This document shows, in pieces, positions 9,179 to 16,834 of a DNA stretch of 64,000 nt. The notes beneath the pieces were generated by a model. The model had not been told where the DNA came from. It saw nothing but the letters and a program-made list of their open reading frames with translations, and made no database searches. The position numbers and the translations under genes are program-made. The stretch is from Flavobacteriaceae bacterium. GTDB lineage: Bacteria > Bacteroidota > Bacteroidia > Flavobacteriales > Flavobacteriaceae. Position 1 is the first letter of the stretch; each line of letters starts with the position of its first letter. The stretch is from the NCBI GenBank assembly GCA_030835825.1, contig JAURRA010000016.1, positions 1 through 64,000 on the forward strand. The letters run 5' to 3'.

Positions 9179-9694
9179 GTTACACCCTCCCCGCTTCTAA
9201 CTATTTACGGTATGGTTTTTGTGGCTTACTTTAAGCCCTTAACCTGCTTATTTTGAAAGACCTAGACATTCTCGCCCCTAACCTACGGAATTACTCGTTT
9301 GTAAATAATTTGTCGCATCGCCAAGCCATAGCTCAGGAGAACTTCTATACTTCTTGTGGTATCGACATGATGGATGATGTCAATCAAAAGTTTGATTTAT
9401 TACCAGTGGGTCTTTGAAGACCGCAGGATAGCGTCAAAGGTTATACCATCTTACCGTTAGATTAAGCCATGCAAAGTGTTACGGCAAGTGATCTTTGACT
9501 ATGAATATAAGATAATGAATGAGACTACCGAGGGAATTGTGACAAAGGGGTTTTGAGTATCCACTAACAAGGCATGCTCAAAATAGCCACAATAAAATCG
9601 CCATACCGTCTGATATTCATTGAAAAACTCTATATTTGCGGTCGTGAAATGAAAATCATTTCCTGTACATAATAATCATTGAAATAATATTGGC
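9179..9694. other. Non-coding stretch with a 54-codon ORF and the rpsO promoter
   Basis: No recognisable gene fills this 516-bp gap. A small hairpin (GGCTTA/TAAGCC, 9223-9237) follows accD without a strong U-tract. A plus-strand frame from TTG 9253 to TGA 9417 encodes 54 residues with a coding-like composition that I cannot assign; it may be the remnant of a decayed gene. The last part holds the rpsO -7 box. Otherwise nothing was seen. Confidence 0.5.
9631..9638 (+). promoter_or_regulatory. -7 box (TATATTTG) for rpsO
   Basis: TATATTTG matches TAnnTTTG and is followed by a leader of about 50 nt before the rpsO ATG at 9695. A convincing -33 element is missing. Confidence 0.45.
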
Positions 9695-9964
9695 ATGTAT
9701 TTGACAAAAGAAAAAAAACAAGAATTGTTCGAAAAGCACGGTAATGCTGCAAGCAATACTGGTTCTGCCGAAGGACAAATCGCCTTGTTCACATTCAGAA
9801 TCAATCACTTAACAGAGCACTTAAAAAACAATCGTAAAGATTTTAATACTGAGCGTTCATTAGTGAAATTGGTAGGAAAACGTCGTTCATTGCTTGATTA
9901 TTTGGTAAAGAAAGATATCTTGAGGTATCGTGCCATTATCAAGGAACTTGGATTGCGTAAATAA
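9695..9964 (+). CDS. rpsO: 30S ribosomal protein S15
   Basis: S15 binds 16S rRNA in the central domain, nucleates platform assembly and bridges to the 50S subunit. The 89-residue length equals that of E. coli S15. Family segments include [21 protein letters not shown], with the rRNA-contacting helix, and [10 protein letters not shown] near residues 64-73. The gene has its own -7 promoter box and ends in a strong intrinsic terminator. The classic rpsO-pnp order is kept, but the two genes are separated by the terminator and about 140 bases. The ATG has no Shine-Dalgarno sequence; the upstream bases are A/T-rich, as is usual in this phylum. Confidence 0.97.
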   Translation: MYLTKEKKQELFEKHGNAASNTGSAEGQIALFTFRINHLTEHLKNNRKDFNTERSLVKLVGKRRSLLDYLVKKDILRYRAIIKELGLRK

Positions 9965-9968
9965 ATTT

Positions 9969-9993
9969 AAGGAGCCCCGCGCTCCTTTTTTTT
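9969..9993 (+). terminator. Intrinsic terminator after rpsO
   Basis: AAGGAGC pairs with GCTCCTT around a short CCCG-like loop and is followed by a run of T. It starts about 5 bases after the rpsO stop and should separate rpsO from pnp, at least partly. Confidence 0.85.
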
Positions 9994-10104
9994 ATTGCAA
10001 AACACCCCTATTGGGTATTTTTTAGAAGAAGCTTCAAAAAAGTTTTTCACTGGTCACAACAACCGCAACAACACAACGACCATTGTTTAATTAATAACTA
10101 TTTT

Positions 10105-12339
10105 ATGATTCCAAAAGTGTTTAGAGAGGTCATCGACCTCGGAGATGGAAGAGAAATCTCTATCGAAACTGGCAAATTAGCCAAACAAGCCCACGGCTCG
10201 GTCGTGGTGCAAATGGGAAAAACCATGTTGCTGTGTACTGTTGTATCAAACTACGATCCTTCGGATGTTGATTTTATGCCGCTTACTGTAGATTATCGAG
10301 AGAAATTTGCTGCTGCAGGTCGTTACCCAGGTGGGTTTTTCAAAAGAGAAGCACGACCATCGAACGAAGAAATTTTAGTCATGCGCCTTGTTGATCGCGT
10401 TTTACGACCGTTATTTCCTAAAAATTACCATTGTGAAACTCAATTGATGATTCAATTGATGTCGCACGACGAAGAAGTCATGCCAGATGCTTTAGCTGGA
10501 TTAGCCGCATCGGCAGCCATTCAATTGAGTGATATTCCTTTCGAAACACCTATTTCAGAGGCGAGAGTCGCACGTATAGATGGCGCATTTGTCATCAATC
10601 CTAATAGAGAGCAACTATTGTCTGCTGATATCGATATGATTATTGGTGCTTCTGCTGATTCAGTCATGATGGTTGAAGGTGAAATGTTGGAATGTTCTGA
10701 GGAAGAAATGGCTGAGGCCATTAAATTTGCCCACGAAGCTATTAAAGTTCAAATCGCAGCTCAAGTGCGCTTGGCTGAGGCCTTTGGAAAAAAAGCTCAA
10801 CGTGAGGTTGTAGTGGTGGAAGAAAATGTTGAACTCATGGCTAAAATCAAAGACGCAGCCTATGACAAATGTTATCAGGTTGCCAAGCAAGGTCTTTCAA
10901 AAGCCGAACGCAGTTTAGCCTTTAGCGAAATCAAAGATGAGGTCATGGCGCTTTTTACTGAAGAAGAGCTAACCGAACAAAAGAAAGAGATTTCTTCCTA
11001 TTATAAAGCAGTTCAAAAAGATGCCATTCGCGAATTAACATTAGCAGAAGGAATGCGTTTGGATGGTCGAAAAACCAATGAAATCAGACCGATTTGGTGT
11101 GAGGTTGACTATTTGCCCTCCACTCATGGAAGTTCAATCTTCACGCGAGGAGAAACCCAAGCGTTAGCAACTGTAACCCTTGGAACATCGCGAGAAGCTA
11201 ACCAATTGGATATGGCTACTTTCCAAGGCGAAGAAACATTCTATTTGCATTACAACTTCCCTCCTTTTTCAACGGGTGAAGCGAGACCGCTCAGAGGTAC
11301 TTCACGTCGTGAAATTGGACATGGAAACTTGGCGCAACGTGCGCTCAAAAACATGATTCCTGCCGATTGCCCATACACGGTTCGTGTGGTGAGTGAAGTG
11401 CTAGAAAGTAACGGCTCATCGTCTATGGCGACCGTTTGCTCTGGAACTATGGCGCTTATGGATGCTGGTGTACAATTGAAGAAACCCGTCTCAGGGATCG
11501 CCATGGGACTGATTTCTGATGGTGATCGTTTTGCTGTCTTGAGCGACATTCTTGGAGACGAAGACCATTTGGGAGATATGGACTTTAAGGTAACGGGAAC
11601 GGCCGATGGTATTACGGCATGTCAAATGGATATCAAAATCAAAGGTCTATCCTACGAGATTTTGGTTAAAGCATTGAAGCAAGCCAGAGAAGGTCGTCTT
11701 CATATTCTTGAAAAATTAACCGATACTATAGGTGCACCAAACGCTGAAGTTAAGGCTCATGCACCAAAAATCATTACCCTAAGAATTCCAAATGAATATA
11801 TTGGCGCAGTAATTGGTAGTGGCGGTAAAGTCATTCAAGAGCTTCAAAAAACCACTAAAACAACAATCGTTATCAACGAGGACCCAACCACTGAGGAAGG
11901 TATTGTTGAAATTTTAGGTACGGATCAAAATGGTATCGACGCTGTATTGGCGAAAATCGACGCATTGATGTTCAAACCTGAAGTGGGCAGTGCATACGAA
12001 GTCAAAGTGATCAAAATCCTCGATTTTGGCGCCGTGGTTGAATACGTTGATGCTCCTGGAAATGAAGTGTTACTTCACGTTAGTGAATTGGCATGGGAAC
12101 GCACAGAAAACGTAACGGATGTAGTGAATATCGGTGATGTCATCGATGTGAAATACTTTGGTATGGATCCGCGCACGCGCAAGGAAAAAGTGTCTCGCAA
12201 AGCCTTACTTGAAAAACCAGAAGGCTATGTAGAACGACCACCGCGTAAAGACGATGGTGGTAGAGGAAGAGACAACAGAGGTCGAGGCGATCGCGACAGA
12301 AGAGGTGGCGGTGACCGCGACAGAAGAAGTCGGGATTAA
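10105..12339 (+). CDS. pnp: Polyribonucleotide nucleotidyltransferase (PNPase)
   Basis: PNPase degrades RNA 3' to 5' by phosphorolysis and is a core RNA decay enzyme. The 744-residue protein has two RNase PH domains (about residues 10-230 and 310-540), the second with [20 protein letters not shown] and the catalytic-site aspartates in [13 protein letters not shown]. These are followed by a KH domain (about 555-615, with [10 protein letters not shown]) and an S1 domain (about 620-695). Beyond S1 there is an Arg/Gly/Asp-rich tail of some 25 residues with repeated RGRD- and DRDRR-like units, probably extra RNA-binding surface. An intrinsic terminator follows the stop. Function is secure; the role of the tail is inferred. 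Confidence 0.97.
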   Translation: MIPKVFREVIDLGDGREISIETGKLAKQAHGSVVVQMGKTMLLCTVVSNYDPSDVDFMPLTVDYREKFAAAGRYPGGFFKREARPSNEEILVMRLVDRVLRPLFPKNYHCETQLMIQLMSHDEEVMPDALAGLAASAAIQLSDIPFETPISEARVARIDGAFVINPNREQLLSADIDMIIGASADSVMMVEGEMLECSEEEMAEAIKFAHEAIKVQIAAQVRLAEAFGKKAQREVVVVEENVELMAKIKDAAYDKCYQVAKQGLSKAERSLAFSEIKDEVMALFTEEELTEQKKEISSYYKAVQKDAIRELTLAEGMRLDGRKTNEIRPIWCEVDYLPSTHGSSIFTRGETQALATVTLGTSREANQLDMATFQGEETFYLHYNFPPFSTGEARPLRGTSRREIGHGNLAQRALKNMIPADCPYTVRVVSEVLESNGSSSMATVCSGTMALMDAGVQLKKPVSGIAMGLISDGDRFAVLSDILGDEDHLGDMDFKVTGTADGITACQMDIKIKGLSYEILVKALKQAREGRLHILEKLTDTIGAPNAEVKAHAPKIITLRIPNEYIGAVIGSGGKVIQELQKTTKTTIVINEDPTTEEGIVEILGTDQNGIDAVLAKIDALMFKPEVGSAYEVKVIKILDFGAVVEYVDAPGNEVLLHVSELAWERTENVTDVVNIGDVIDVKYFGMDPRTRKEKVSRKALLEKPEGYVERPPRKDDGGRGRDNRGRGDRDRRGGGDRDRRSRD

Positions 12340-12358
12340 TTTACCGTCAAAAACCCTT

Positions 12359-12394
12359 AAAATCCGCTTAATTTCCTTTAAGCGGATTTTTTTT
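12359..12394 (+). terminator. Intrinsic terminator after pnp
   Basis: AAATCCGCTTAA pairs with TTAAGCGGATTT across a small loop and is followed by a T-run. The 12-bp stem lies about 20 bases after the pnp stop. Confidence 0.9.
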
Positions 12395-12476
12395 ACGCCT
12401 TATTGTAACCTTTTTAAAATTCCTGCGTATAAACTCCCAACGGCCCTTCACAACCTTTTAATATATCAAACTTTAA

Positions 12477-13340
12477 ATGAGACAACTCAAAATTACAAAG
12501 CAGGTCACCAATAGAGAGACTGCTTCCCTAGACAAGTATTTGCAAGAAATTGGAAAAGTCGATTTGATTACAGCCGATGAGGAGGTTGAATTGGCACAGA
12601 GGATTAAAGCTGGCGATCAAATCGCCTTGGAGAAATTAACCAAAGCCAATCTTCGTTTCGTGGTATCTGTTGCCAAGCAATATCAAAATCAAGGCCTTAC
12701 GCTTCCCGATTTGATCAATGAAGGCAATTTGGGTCTCATAAAAGCCGCGCAAAGATTTGATGAAACCCGTGGTTTTAAGTTTATCTCTTATGCCGTTTGG
12801 TGGATTCGTCAAAGTATCTTGCAGGCCTTGGCGGAACAATCGCGTATTGTTAGATTGCCACTGAACAAAATTGGCTCAATCAATAAGATCAATAAAACAT
12901 TTGCCTTCTTAGAGCAATCCCACGAACGCCCACCTAGTGCGGAAGAAATTGCCAAAGAATTGGACATGACCATCAATGACGTTAAAGAGTCAATGAAAAA
13001 CTCTGGGCGTCATGTCTCGATGGATGCCCCTTTAGTCGAAGGAGAAGACTCTAACCTGTATGATGTCTTGAGGTCGGGAGAGTCGCCTAACCCAGATCGC
13101 GACTTGTTGCATGAATCATTGCGCACCGAAATTGAAAGATCTCTTGAAACTCTAACGCCTCGGGAGGCAGATGTCGTTCGCTTGTACTTTGGATTGGGCA
13201 ATCAACACCCTATGACCTTAGAAGAAATTGGTGAAACATTTGACTTGACCAGAGAACGGGTGAGACAAATTAAAGAAAAAGCCATACGACGCTTAAAACA
13301 CACCTCGAGAAGTAAAATTCTTAAAACCTATTTAGGCTAA
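12477..13340 (+). CDS. rpoD: Primary RNA polymerase sigma factor RpoD/SigA
   Basis: This is the housekeeping sigma factor that directs RNA polymerase to TTTG/TAnnTTTG promoters in Bacteroidota. At 287 residues it lacks region 1.1 and starts almost directly with region 1.2 (DKYLQEIG). Region 2 follows with [34 protein letters not shown] and the -10 recognition segment [12 protein letters not shown]; then comes region 3, and region 4.2 with [18 protein letters not shown]. This short form is the known lineage-specific primary sigma factor. The ATG at 12477 is at the expected N-terminus (MRQLKITKQ). The gene is monocistronic, lying between two intrinsic terminators. Confidence 0.96.
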   Translation: MRQLKITKQVTNRETASLDKYLQEIGKVDLITADEEVELAQRIKAGDQIALEKLTKANLRFVVSVAKQYQNQGLTLPDLINEGNLGLIKAAQRFDETRGFKFISYAVWWIRQSILQALAEQSRIVRLPLNKIGSINKINKTFAFLEQSHERPPSAEEIAKELDMTINDVKESMKNSGRHVSMDAPLVEGEDSNLYDVLRSGESPNPDRDLLHESLRTEIERSLETLTPREADVVRLYFGLGNQHPMTLEEIGETFDLTRERVRQIKEKAIRRLKHTSRSKILKTYLG

Positions 13341-13344
13341 AGAC

Positions 13345-13376
13345 GAACCCTCCGATCAGGAGGGTTTCTTTTTTTA
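13345..13376 (+). terminator. Intrinsic terminator after rpoD
   Basis: AACCCTCC pairs with GGAGGGTT around a GATCA loop and is followed by a T-rich tract, beginning 5 bases after the rpoD stop. Confidence 0.9.
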
Positions 13377-13399
13377 CACTATTTTTACTGAAAATTAAT

Positions 13400-14068
13400 A
13401 TGATGCGTAAAAAAATTATAGCACCTTCAATACTGGCGGCCGATTTCGCTAATCTCCAAAGAGATATTGAAATGGTGAATGACAGCCAAGCTGAATGGTT
13501 TCATATTGACGTCATGGATGGTGTTTTTGTGCCCAATATATCTTTCGGCATGCCAGTGATCAAAGCCATCGCCAAACATGCCTCCAAGCCCTTAGATATC
13601 CATCTGATGATAGTCGATCCCGATAGGTATATACAAACGTTCGCGGATTTGGGAGGGGCTATTCTCACGGTTCACTATGAGGCCTGTACCCATTTGCACC
13701 GCACTTTACAAGCTATAAAAGATACTGGCATGAAAGCTGGTGTTGCGCTCAATCCTCATACTCCTGTTTCTGTCTTGGAAGCCATTATTTCAGATATTGA
13801 CTTGGTGTGCTTGATGAGTGTAAATCCAGGATTTGGCGGTCAAAAATTCATCCCTCATACCTACGAAAAGGTAAAACAACTCAAAAGCCTAATCGCTTCT
13901 AATCAAGCTCATGCACAAATTGAGATCGACGGTGGCGTTACCAACCTAAACACGGCGGAACTCAGTGCCGCAGGTGCTGATGTTTTAGTAGCTGGTAGTT
14001 TTGTTTTTAACAGTAAGGATCCCAAAGAAACCATTGTCAATCTCCTAGAATTGACCGAAAAAGCTTAG
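13400..14068 (+). CDS. rpe: Ribulose-phosphate 3-epimerase
   Basis: Rpe interconverts ribulose-5-phosphate and xylulose-5-phosphate in the pentose phosphate pathway. The 222-residue TIM barrel shows APSILAADFANL at the N-terminus, FHIDVMDGVFVPNISFG (metal and catalytic Asp), DIHLMIVDP, SVNPGFGGQKFI and IEIDGGV (second catalytic Asp), ending with the phosphate-binding GADVLVAGS. Two adjacent ATGs (13400 and 13403) could serve as start. The 3' end overlaps the convergent CBS gene by four bases. It stands alone behind the rpoD terminator. Confidence 0.96.
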   Translation: MMRKKIIAPSILAADFANLQRDIEMVNDSQAEWFHIDVMDGVFVPNISFGMPVIKAIAKHASKPLDIHLMIVDPDRYIQTFADLGGAILTVHYEACTHLHRTLQAIKDTGMKAGVALNPHTPVSVLEAIISDIDLVCLMSVNPGFGGQKFIPHTYEKVKQLKSLIASNQAHAQIEIDGGVTNLNTAELSAAGADVLVAGSFVFNSKDPKETIVNLLELTEKA

Positions 14069-14481
14069 AATTGATCCAGTAAAAATTGAATTAAATCAGT
14101 TGATGTGACTATGCCAACCAGCTCTCCATCGTCTACCACTGGTAAGGCATGAAATTCGTGTTGGGTCAATATTTCAGCTGCTTCCTTAATGGTTGTGTCG
14201 GAAGAAACGGAAACGACAGACTTCGCCATGACCTGTTCAATAGCGAACAAGTCATAAATGACCGAATTGATTTCGTTTTCCTCCTCATCAAGATCTGAGA
14301 AACTGATCCGCATCAAATCAGTATGACTCAACATACCGACAACCTTTTTGCCAGTGACAATAGGAATGTGTCTAATGTGTTTGTCTTCAAACAATTTTCC
14401 TGCAAGTTCCATATTGTCATTGAGGTTTAAAGTAACGACCTCATGGGTCATTATTTTGCTTACTGGTGTCCGTTGTTTCAT
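14065..14481 (-). CDS. CBS-domain-pair protein
   Basis: The 138-residue protein consists almost entirely of two CBS motifs: the first at about residues 8-65 (IMTHEVVTLNLNDNM, IRHIPIVTGKKVVGMLSHTDLM), the second at about 80-136 (VMAKSVVSVSSDTTIKEAAEIL, FHALPVVDDGELVGIVTSTDLI). Such stand-alone pairs fold into a Bateman module that usually senses adenine nucleotides, but the ligand and partner cannot be read from the sequence. It converges with rpe and lies divergent to the pirin gene across a 157-bp AT-rich spacer. No specific function is claimed. Confidence 0.88.
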   Translation of the reverse strand: MKQRTPVSKIMTHEVVTLNLNDNMELAGKLFEDKHIRHIPIVTGKKVVGMLSHTDLMRISFSDLDEEENEINSVIYDLFAIEQVMAKSVVSVSSDTTIKEAAEILTQHEFHALPVVDDGELVGIVTSTDLIQFLLDQF

Positions 14482-14638
14482 AGTTTTTTTTATTTTCAGC
14501 TAAGTTGGGCAATAGTTGATGGAGGGTTCAAACGATACTATAAATGGACGACCTCAAATCAATGGAAGTTGATAGATATTATTAATTTTACATATCTTTT
14601 TAAAGAATCAAAAACAACAGGGCTAAACACCAAATATT

Positions 14639-15352
14639 ATGAAAACAGTATGTCATCCTTCTGATTCTAGAGGTTACGCCAATCACGGTTGGCTTGAGGC
14701 CCGACACAGTTTTAGTTTTGCCAATTGGTTTAACCCCGAACGGGTTCAATTTGGCGCGTTAAGAGTACTAAACGACGATATCATCGCCCCGGGGATGGGC
14801 TTTGGCACGCACCCTCATGACAATATGGAAATCATAACAATTCCACTTATAGGTGATTTAGAACATAAAGACAGCATGGGTCATGCGGAGGTGATACGCG
14901 AAGGTGAAATACAGGTGATGAGCGCTGGCACAGGGGTAACTCACAGTGAATACAATCACAATAAAGACCAACCGATAAATTTACTTCAGTTATGGATCTT
15001 TCCTAAGCGTCGCCAAGTGACGCCTCGATACAAACAAATGACCATCGCTGATTTGATTGAGACCAACAAAATATCTCAAATACTGTCACCCAATGAAGAC
15101 GATCAAGGGGTATGGATCCATCAAGACGCTTGGTTTCATTTATTGAAAACAGACAGGGAGACAAAAGAAATTTATCACTTACGCCAATCAGGAAATGGAG
15201 TATATGTGTTTGTCATTGAGGGCTCTGCAGTTATAGGCAGTCAGCACCTTAACAAAAGAGACGCCCTAGGAATTTGGGATATCACGCAATTTGAACTGTC
15301 GGTCGCGGGTAATTCGTCTGTACTAATGGTCGAGGTTCCCATGACTTTTTAA
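14639..15352 (+). CDS. Pirin family protein (YhhW-like bicupin)
   Basis: The 237-residue protein is a pirin-type bicupin. The first cupin keeps all four metal ligands at the positions expected from E. coli YhhW: His58 and His60 (in GTHPHDNMEI), and His102 and Glu104 (in GTGVTHSEYN). The C-terminal cupin has no obvious metal site, as usual. Some relatives show quercetin 2,3-dioxygenase activity, but the physiological role of bacterial pirins is poorly fixed, so no enzymatic function is asserted. The ATG at 14639 gives the normal N-terminus. Its stop overlaps the convergent GNAT gene by four bases. Confidence 0.92.
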   Translation: MKTVCHPSDSRGYANHGWLEARHSFSFANWFNPERVQFGALRVLNDDIIAPGMGFGTHPHDNMEIITIPLIGDLEHKDSMGHAEVIREGEIQVMSAGTGVTHSEYNHNKDQPINLLQLWIFPKRRQVTPRYKQMTIADLIETNKISQILSPNEDDQGVWIHQDAWFHLLKTDRETKEIYHLRQSGNGVYVFVIEGSAVIGSQHLNKRDALGIWDITQFELSVAGNSSVLMVEVPMTF

Positions 15353-15777
15353 CTGACTGTTTTTTCCATGACGTAGTGAGGGCCAATTCCTGGTACTTCG
15401 AAGACTTCACTGCAAATATGATAACCTAGCTTGAGATAAAAAGGGACTGCAAGTGCTCTGGCGTTCATCCAAATCCGCCCCCCTCCTATTGAGTTTACCC
15501 TAGCCTCGAGATGATTGACCAGCCGAGATCCTATGTTAAGTTTTTGGAGGTCGGTTAATACAGCCATTCCACGCAATTGAAATTGGTGTTCAGTGGGATG
15601 CAGCAGCGTTACCACACCAACCAAATGACCTTGGTGAAATGCCCCAAAATGAGCCGTTGACTGATCCTCATCATGAGGAAAGACGCAATCTTCCAATGGT
15701 CGCCCAGCACGAAGAACAGGATGCCGGACAAGCCAAGTCTCTCGGGCCGAAATTTCCTTTATAAATCCCTCGCTCAT
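15349..15777 (-). CDS. GNAT family N-acetyltransferase
   Basis: The 142-residue protein has the single-domain GNAT fold. The central strand VGVVTLLHPTEHQFQLRGMAVLTDLQ is followed by the acetyl-CoA pyrophosphate loop region (QKLNIGSRLVNHLE; Q/RxxGxG/A-like with N-I-G-S), then ALAVPFYLKLGYHICSEVFEVPGIGPHYVMEK, typical of the small-molecule ElaA/YjcF-like branch. The substrate is not deducible. It converges with the pirin gene and is followed upstream by the divergent tRNA-Arg, whose promoter lies just beyond its start. Confidence is high for the fold, low for the substrate. Confidence 0.82.
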   Translation of the reverse strand: MSEGFIKEISARETWLVRHPVLRAGRPLEDCVFPHDEDQSTAHFGAFHQGHLVGVVTLLHPTEHQFQLRGMAVLTDLQKLNIGSRLVNHLEARVNSIGGGRIWMNARALAVPFYLKLGYHICSEVFEVPGIGPHYVMEKTVS

Positions 15778-15815
15778 TGAGCCAAGATAGTATTTTTATT
15801 CTCACGATTTAATAC

Positions 15816-15823
15816 TACTTTTG
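15816..15823 (+). promoter_or_regulatory. -7 box (TACTTTTG) for the tRNA-Arg gene
   Basis: TACTTTTG fits TAnnTTTG and ends 12 bases before the mature tRNA 5' end. A TTTT at 15793-15796 stands 19 bp upstream in the -33 position (consensus TTTG). Confidence 0.6.
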
Positions 15824-15834
15824 ACAAACCAAAT

Positions 15835-15908
15835 GGCCCAGTAGTTCAACTGGATAGAATATCAGATTTCGGCTCTGAGGGTTAGGGGTTCGAATCCTCT
15901 CTGGGTCA
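15835..15908 (+). tRNA. tRNA-Arg (anticodon TCG)
   Basis: A full cloverleaf can be drawn by eye. The acceptor stem pairs GGCCCAG with CTGGGTC (one G-T pair). The anticodon stem pairs TCAGA with TCTGA around the loop TTTCGGC, giving anticodon TCG. The variable loop has five bases, and the T arm pairs AGGGG with CCTCT around TTCGAAT. The discriminator base is A and CCA is not encoded. A T-run begins two bases after the gene. The anticodon TCG should read CGA and, by wobble, other CGN arginine codons. Confidence 0.93.
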
Positions 15909-15985
15909 CTTTTTTTTCTGCGATTTTTCACTGCCAAAAAAATCGTTCTGTTTTAATGATAATAATCTAAAGACGAAATAGGCTC

Positions 15986-16009
15986 AATCTATTTCTTATG
16001 AAATAGATT
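15986..16009. repeat. Perfect 10-bp inverted repeat
   Basis: AATCTATTTC and GAAATAGATT flank a TTAT loop. There is no T-run on either side, so a terminator role is doubtful. It lies between the tRNA and the truncated thioredoxin-like gene and may be part of the rearranged sequence there. Confidence 0.5.
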
Positions 16010-16096
16010 ACCGAATGCAAGCCAAGCGCTAATCAATCTACACATGTGATATCCCTTATGCAAAGACAAAAAAAATTACCTCATACCATAGCTTTT

Positions 16097-16285
16097 TCAA
16101 TGCTCTCCATTGTCCTTGTCTAATTTAATGCAGGGCGCACACCAATCAGATCCGGAGAAAACCATCACAATTGATTTGTTTGATAACTTGGCCTCTTCTT
16201 TGGCTTTCTCGAAATCGGTCAGCCAGTTTTGGGCACCTACCATTTGAGAAATAAACAAAAGTGCTAACAATAAATTCTTGGACAT
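16097..16285 (-). pseudogene. Truncated thioredoxin-like periplasmic protein
   Basis: The frame from ATG 16285 encodes a signal peptide (MSKNLLLALLFISQMVGAQ) and the first part of a thioredoxin-fold protein of the small exported Bacteroidota type. Its segment SIVMVFSGSDWCAPCIKLDK contains the CAPC redox motif. The reading stops seven codons after KLD, whereas family members run to about 140-160 residues. None of the three downstream frames resumes the family sequence, so this looks like a deletion or replacement rather than a single frameshift. An upstream in-frame ATG at 16342 would spoil the signal peptide. The remaining product cannot fold as a thioredoxin. Confidence 0.72.
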
Positions 16286-16365
16286 AATCATGGATTTGGT
16301 TTTTAAAAAGAACGCAGAAAAAATAAACATTATTGCTCTCAAAAAAAATTAGGGGCGTGATTGAT

Positions 16366-16815
16366 TTAACTCAAATTGGCTTTAACAATACTCGCGACCG
16401 TTTTACCATCGGCGGCACCTGCCAATTGGGCAGACACAGCTCTCATTACCCTGCCCATGTCTTGCATACTAGAGGCACCGAGCTCAGCTATGACAGCTTT
16501 AACAACCTCCTCTATTTGATCTGCCGACTTCTCCTCTGGCAAAAACTGAGCAATCACCTCAATTTCTGCTAACTCGGGTTCGGCCAAATCATTTCGACCT
16601 TGCTCCTGATAGATAGCCGCACTGTCTTTCCTTTGCTTTACCAATTTTTGAAGCAACTTTAACGCCTCTTCTTGGGTTATGTTATCGCGATTCCCACCCT
16701 CTGTTTGAAGCAGTAATATCGCCGATTTTATCGCGCGAAGCGCCGTCAGGGCGGTTGTGTTTTTCTCTCTCATTGCAGCCTTCATGGCCGTCATTACCTC
16801 TTCTTGTAAACTCAT
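16366..16815 (-). CDS. GatB/YqeY domain protein
   Basis: This 149-residue protein matches the YqeY family. It is helical, with MSLQEEVMTAMKAAMREKN, TALRAIKSAIL, KLLQKLVKQRKDSAAIY and the C-terminal DMGRVMRAVSAQLAGAADGKTVASIVKANL, the tail-like module also found at the end of GatB. It is thought to interact with tRNA, but its role is unproven. It lies 19 bases downstream of ftsZ on the same strand, so it is probably the last gene of the dcw transcript; ftsZ-yqeY linkage is common in this phylum. The ATG at 16815 matches the family start. Confidence 0.92.
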   Translation of the reverse strand: MSLQEEVMTAMKAAMREKNTTALTALRAIKSAILLLQTEGGNRDNITQEEALKLLQKLVKQRKDSAAIYQEQGRNDLAEPELAEIEVIAQFLPEEKSADQIEEVVKAVIAELGASSMQDMGRVMRAVSAQLAGAADGKTVASIVKANLS

Positions 16816-16834
16816 AATGGTTAAGTTAATTTAA

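Noticed and set aside
12240-12340. Repeat units in the pnp tail as a mobile or CRISPR-like repeat
   Set aside because: The units are short, imperfect and in frame with the protein, so they are low-complexity coding sequence.
12254-12514. 86-codon plus-strand frame between pnp and rpoD
   Set aside because: It is a shifted reading of the repetitive pnp tail and runs through the pnp terminator into rpoD.
15986-16009. Inverted repeat as terminator or attachment site
   Set aside because: No T-run on either side, and no duplicated tRNA 3' end was seen that would mark an integrated element beside tRNA-Arg.
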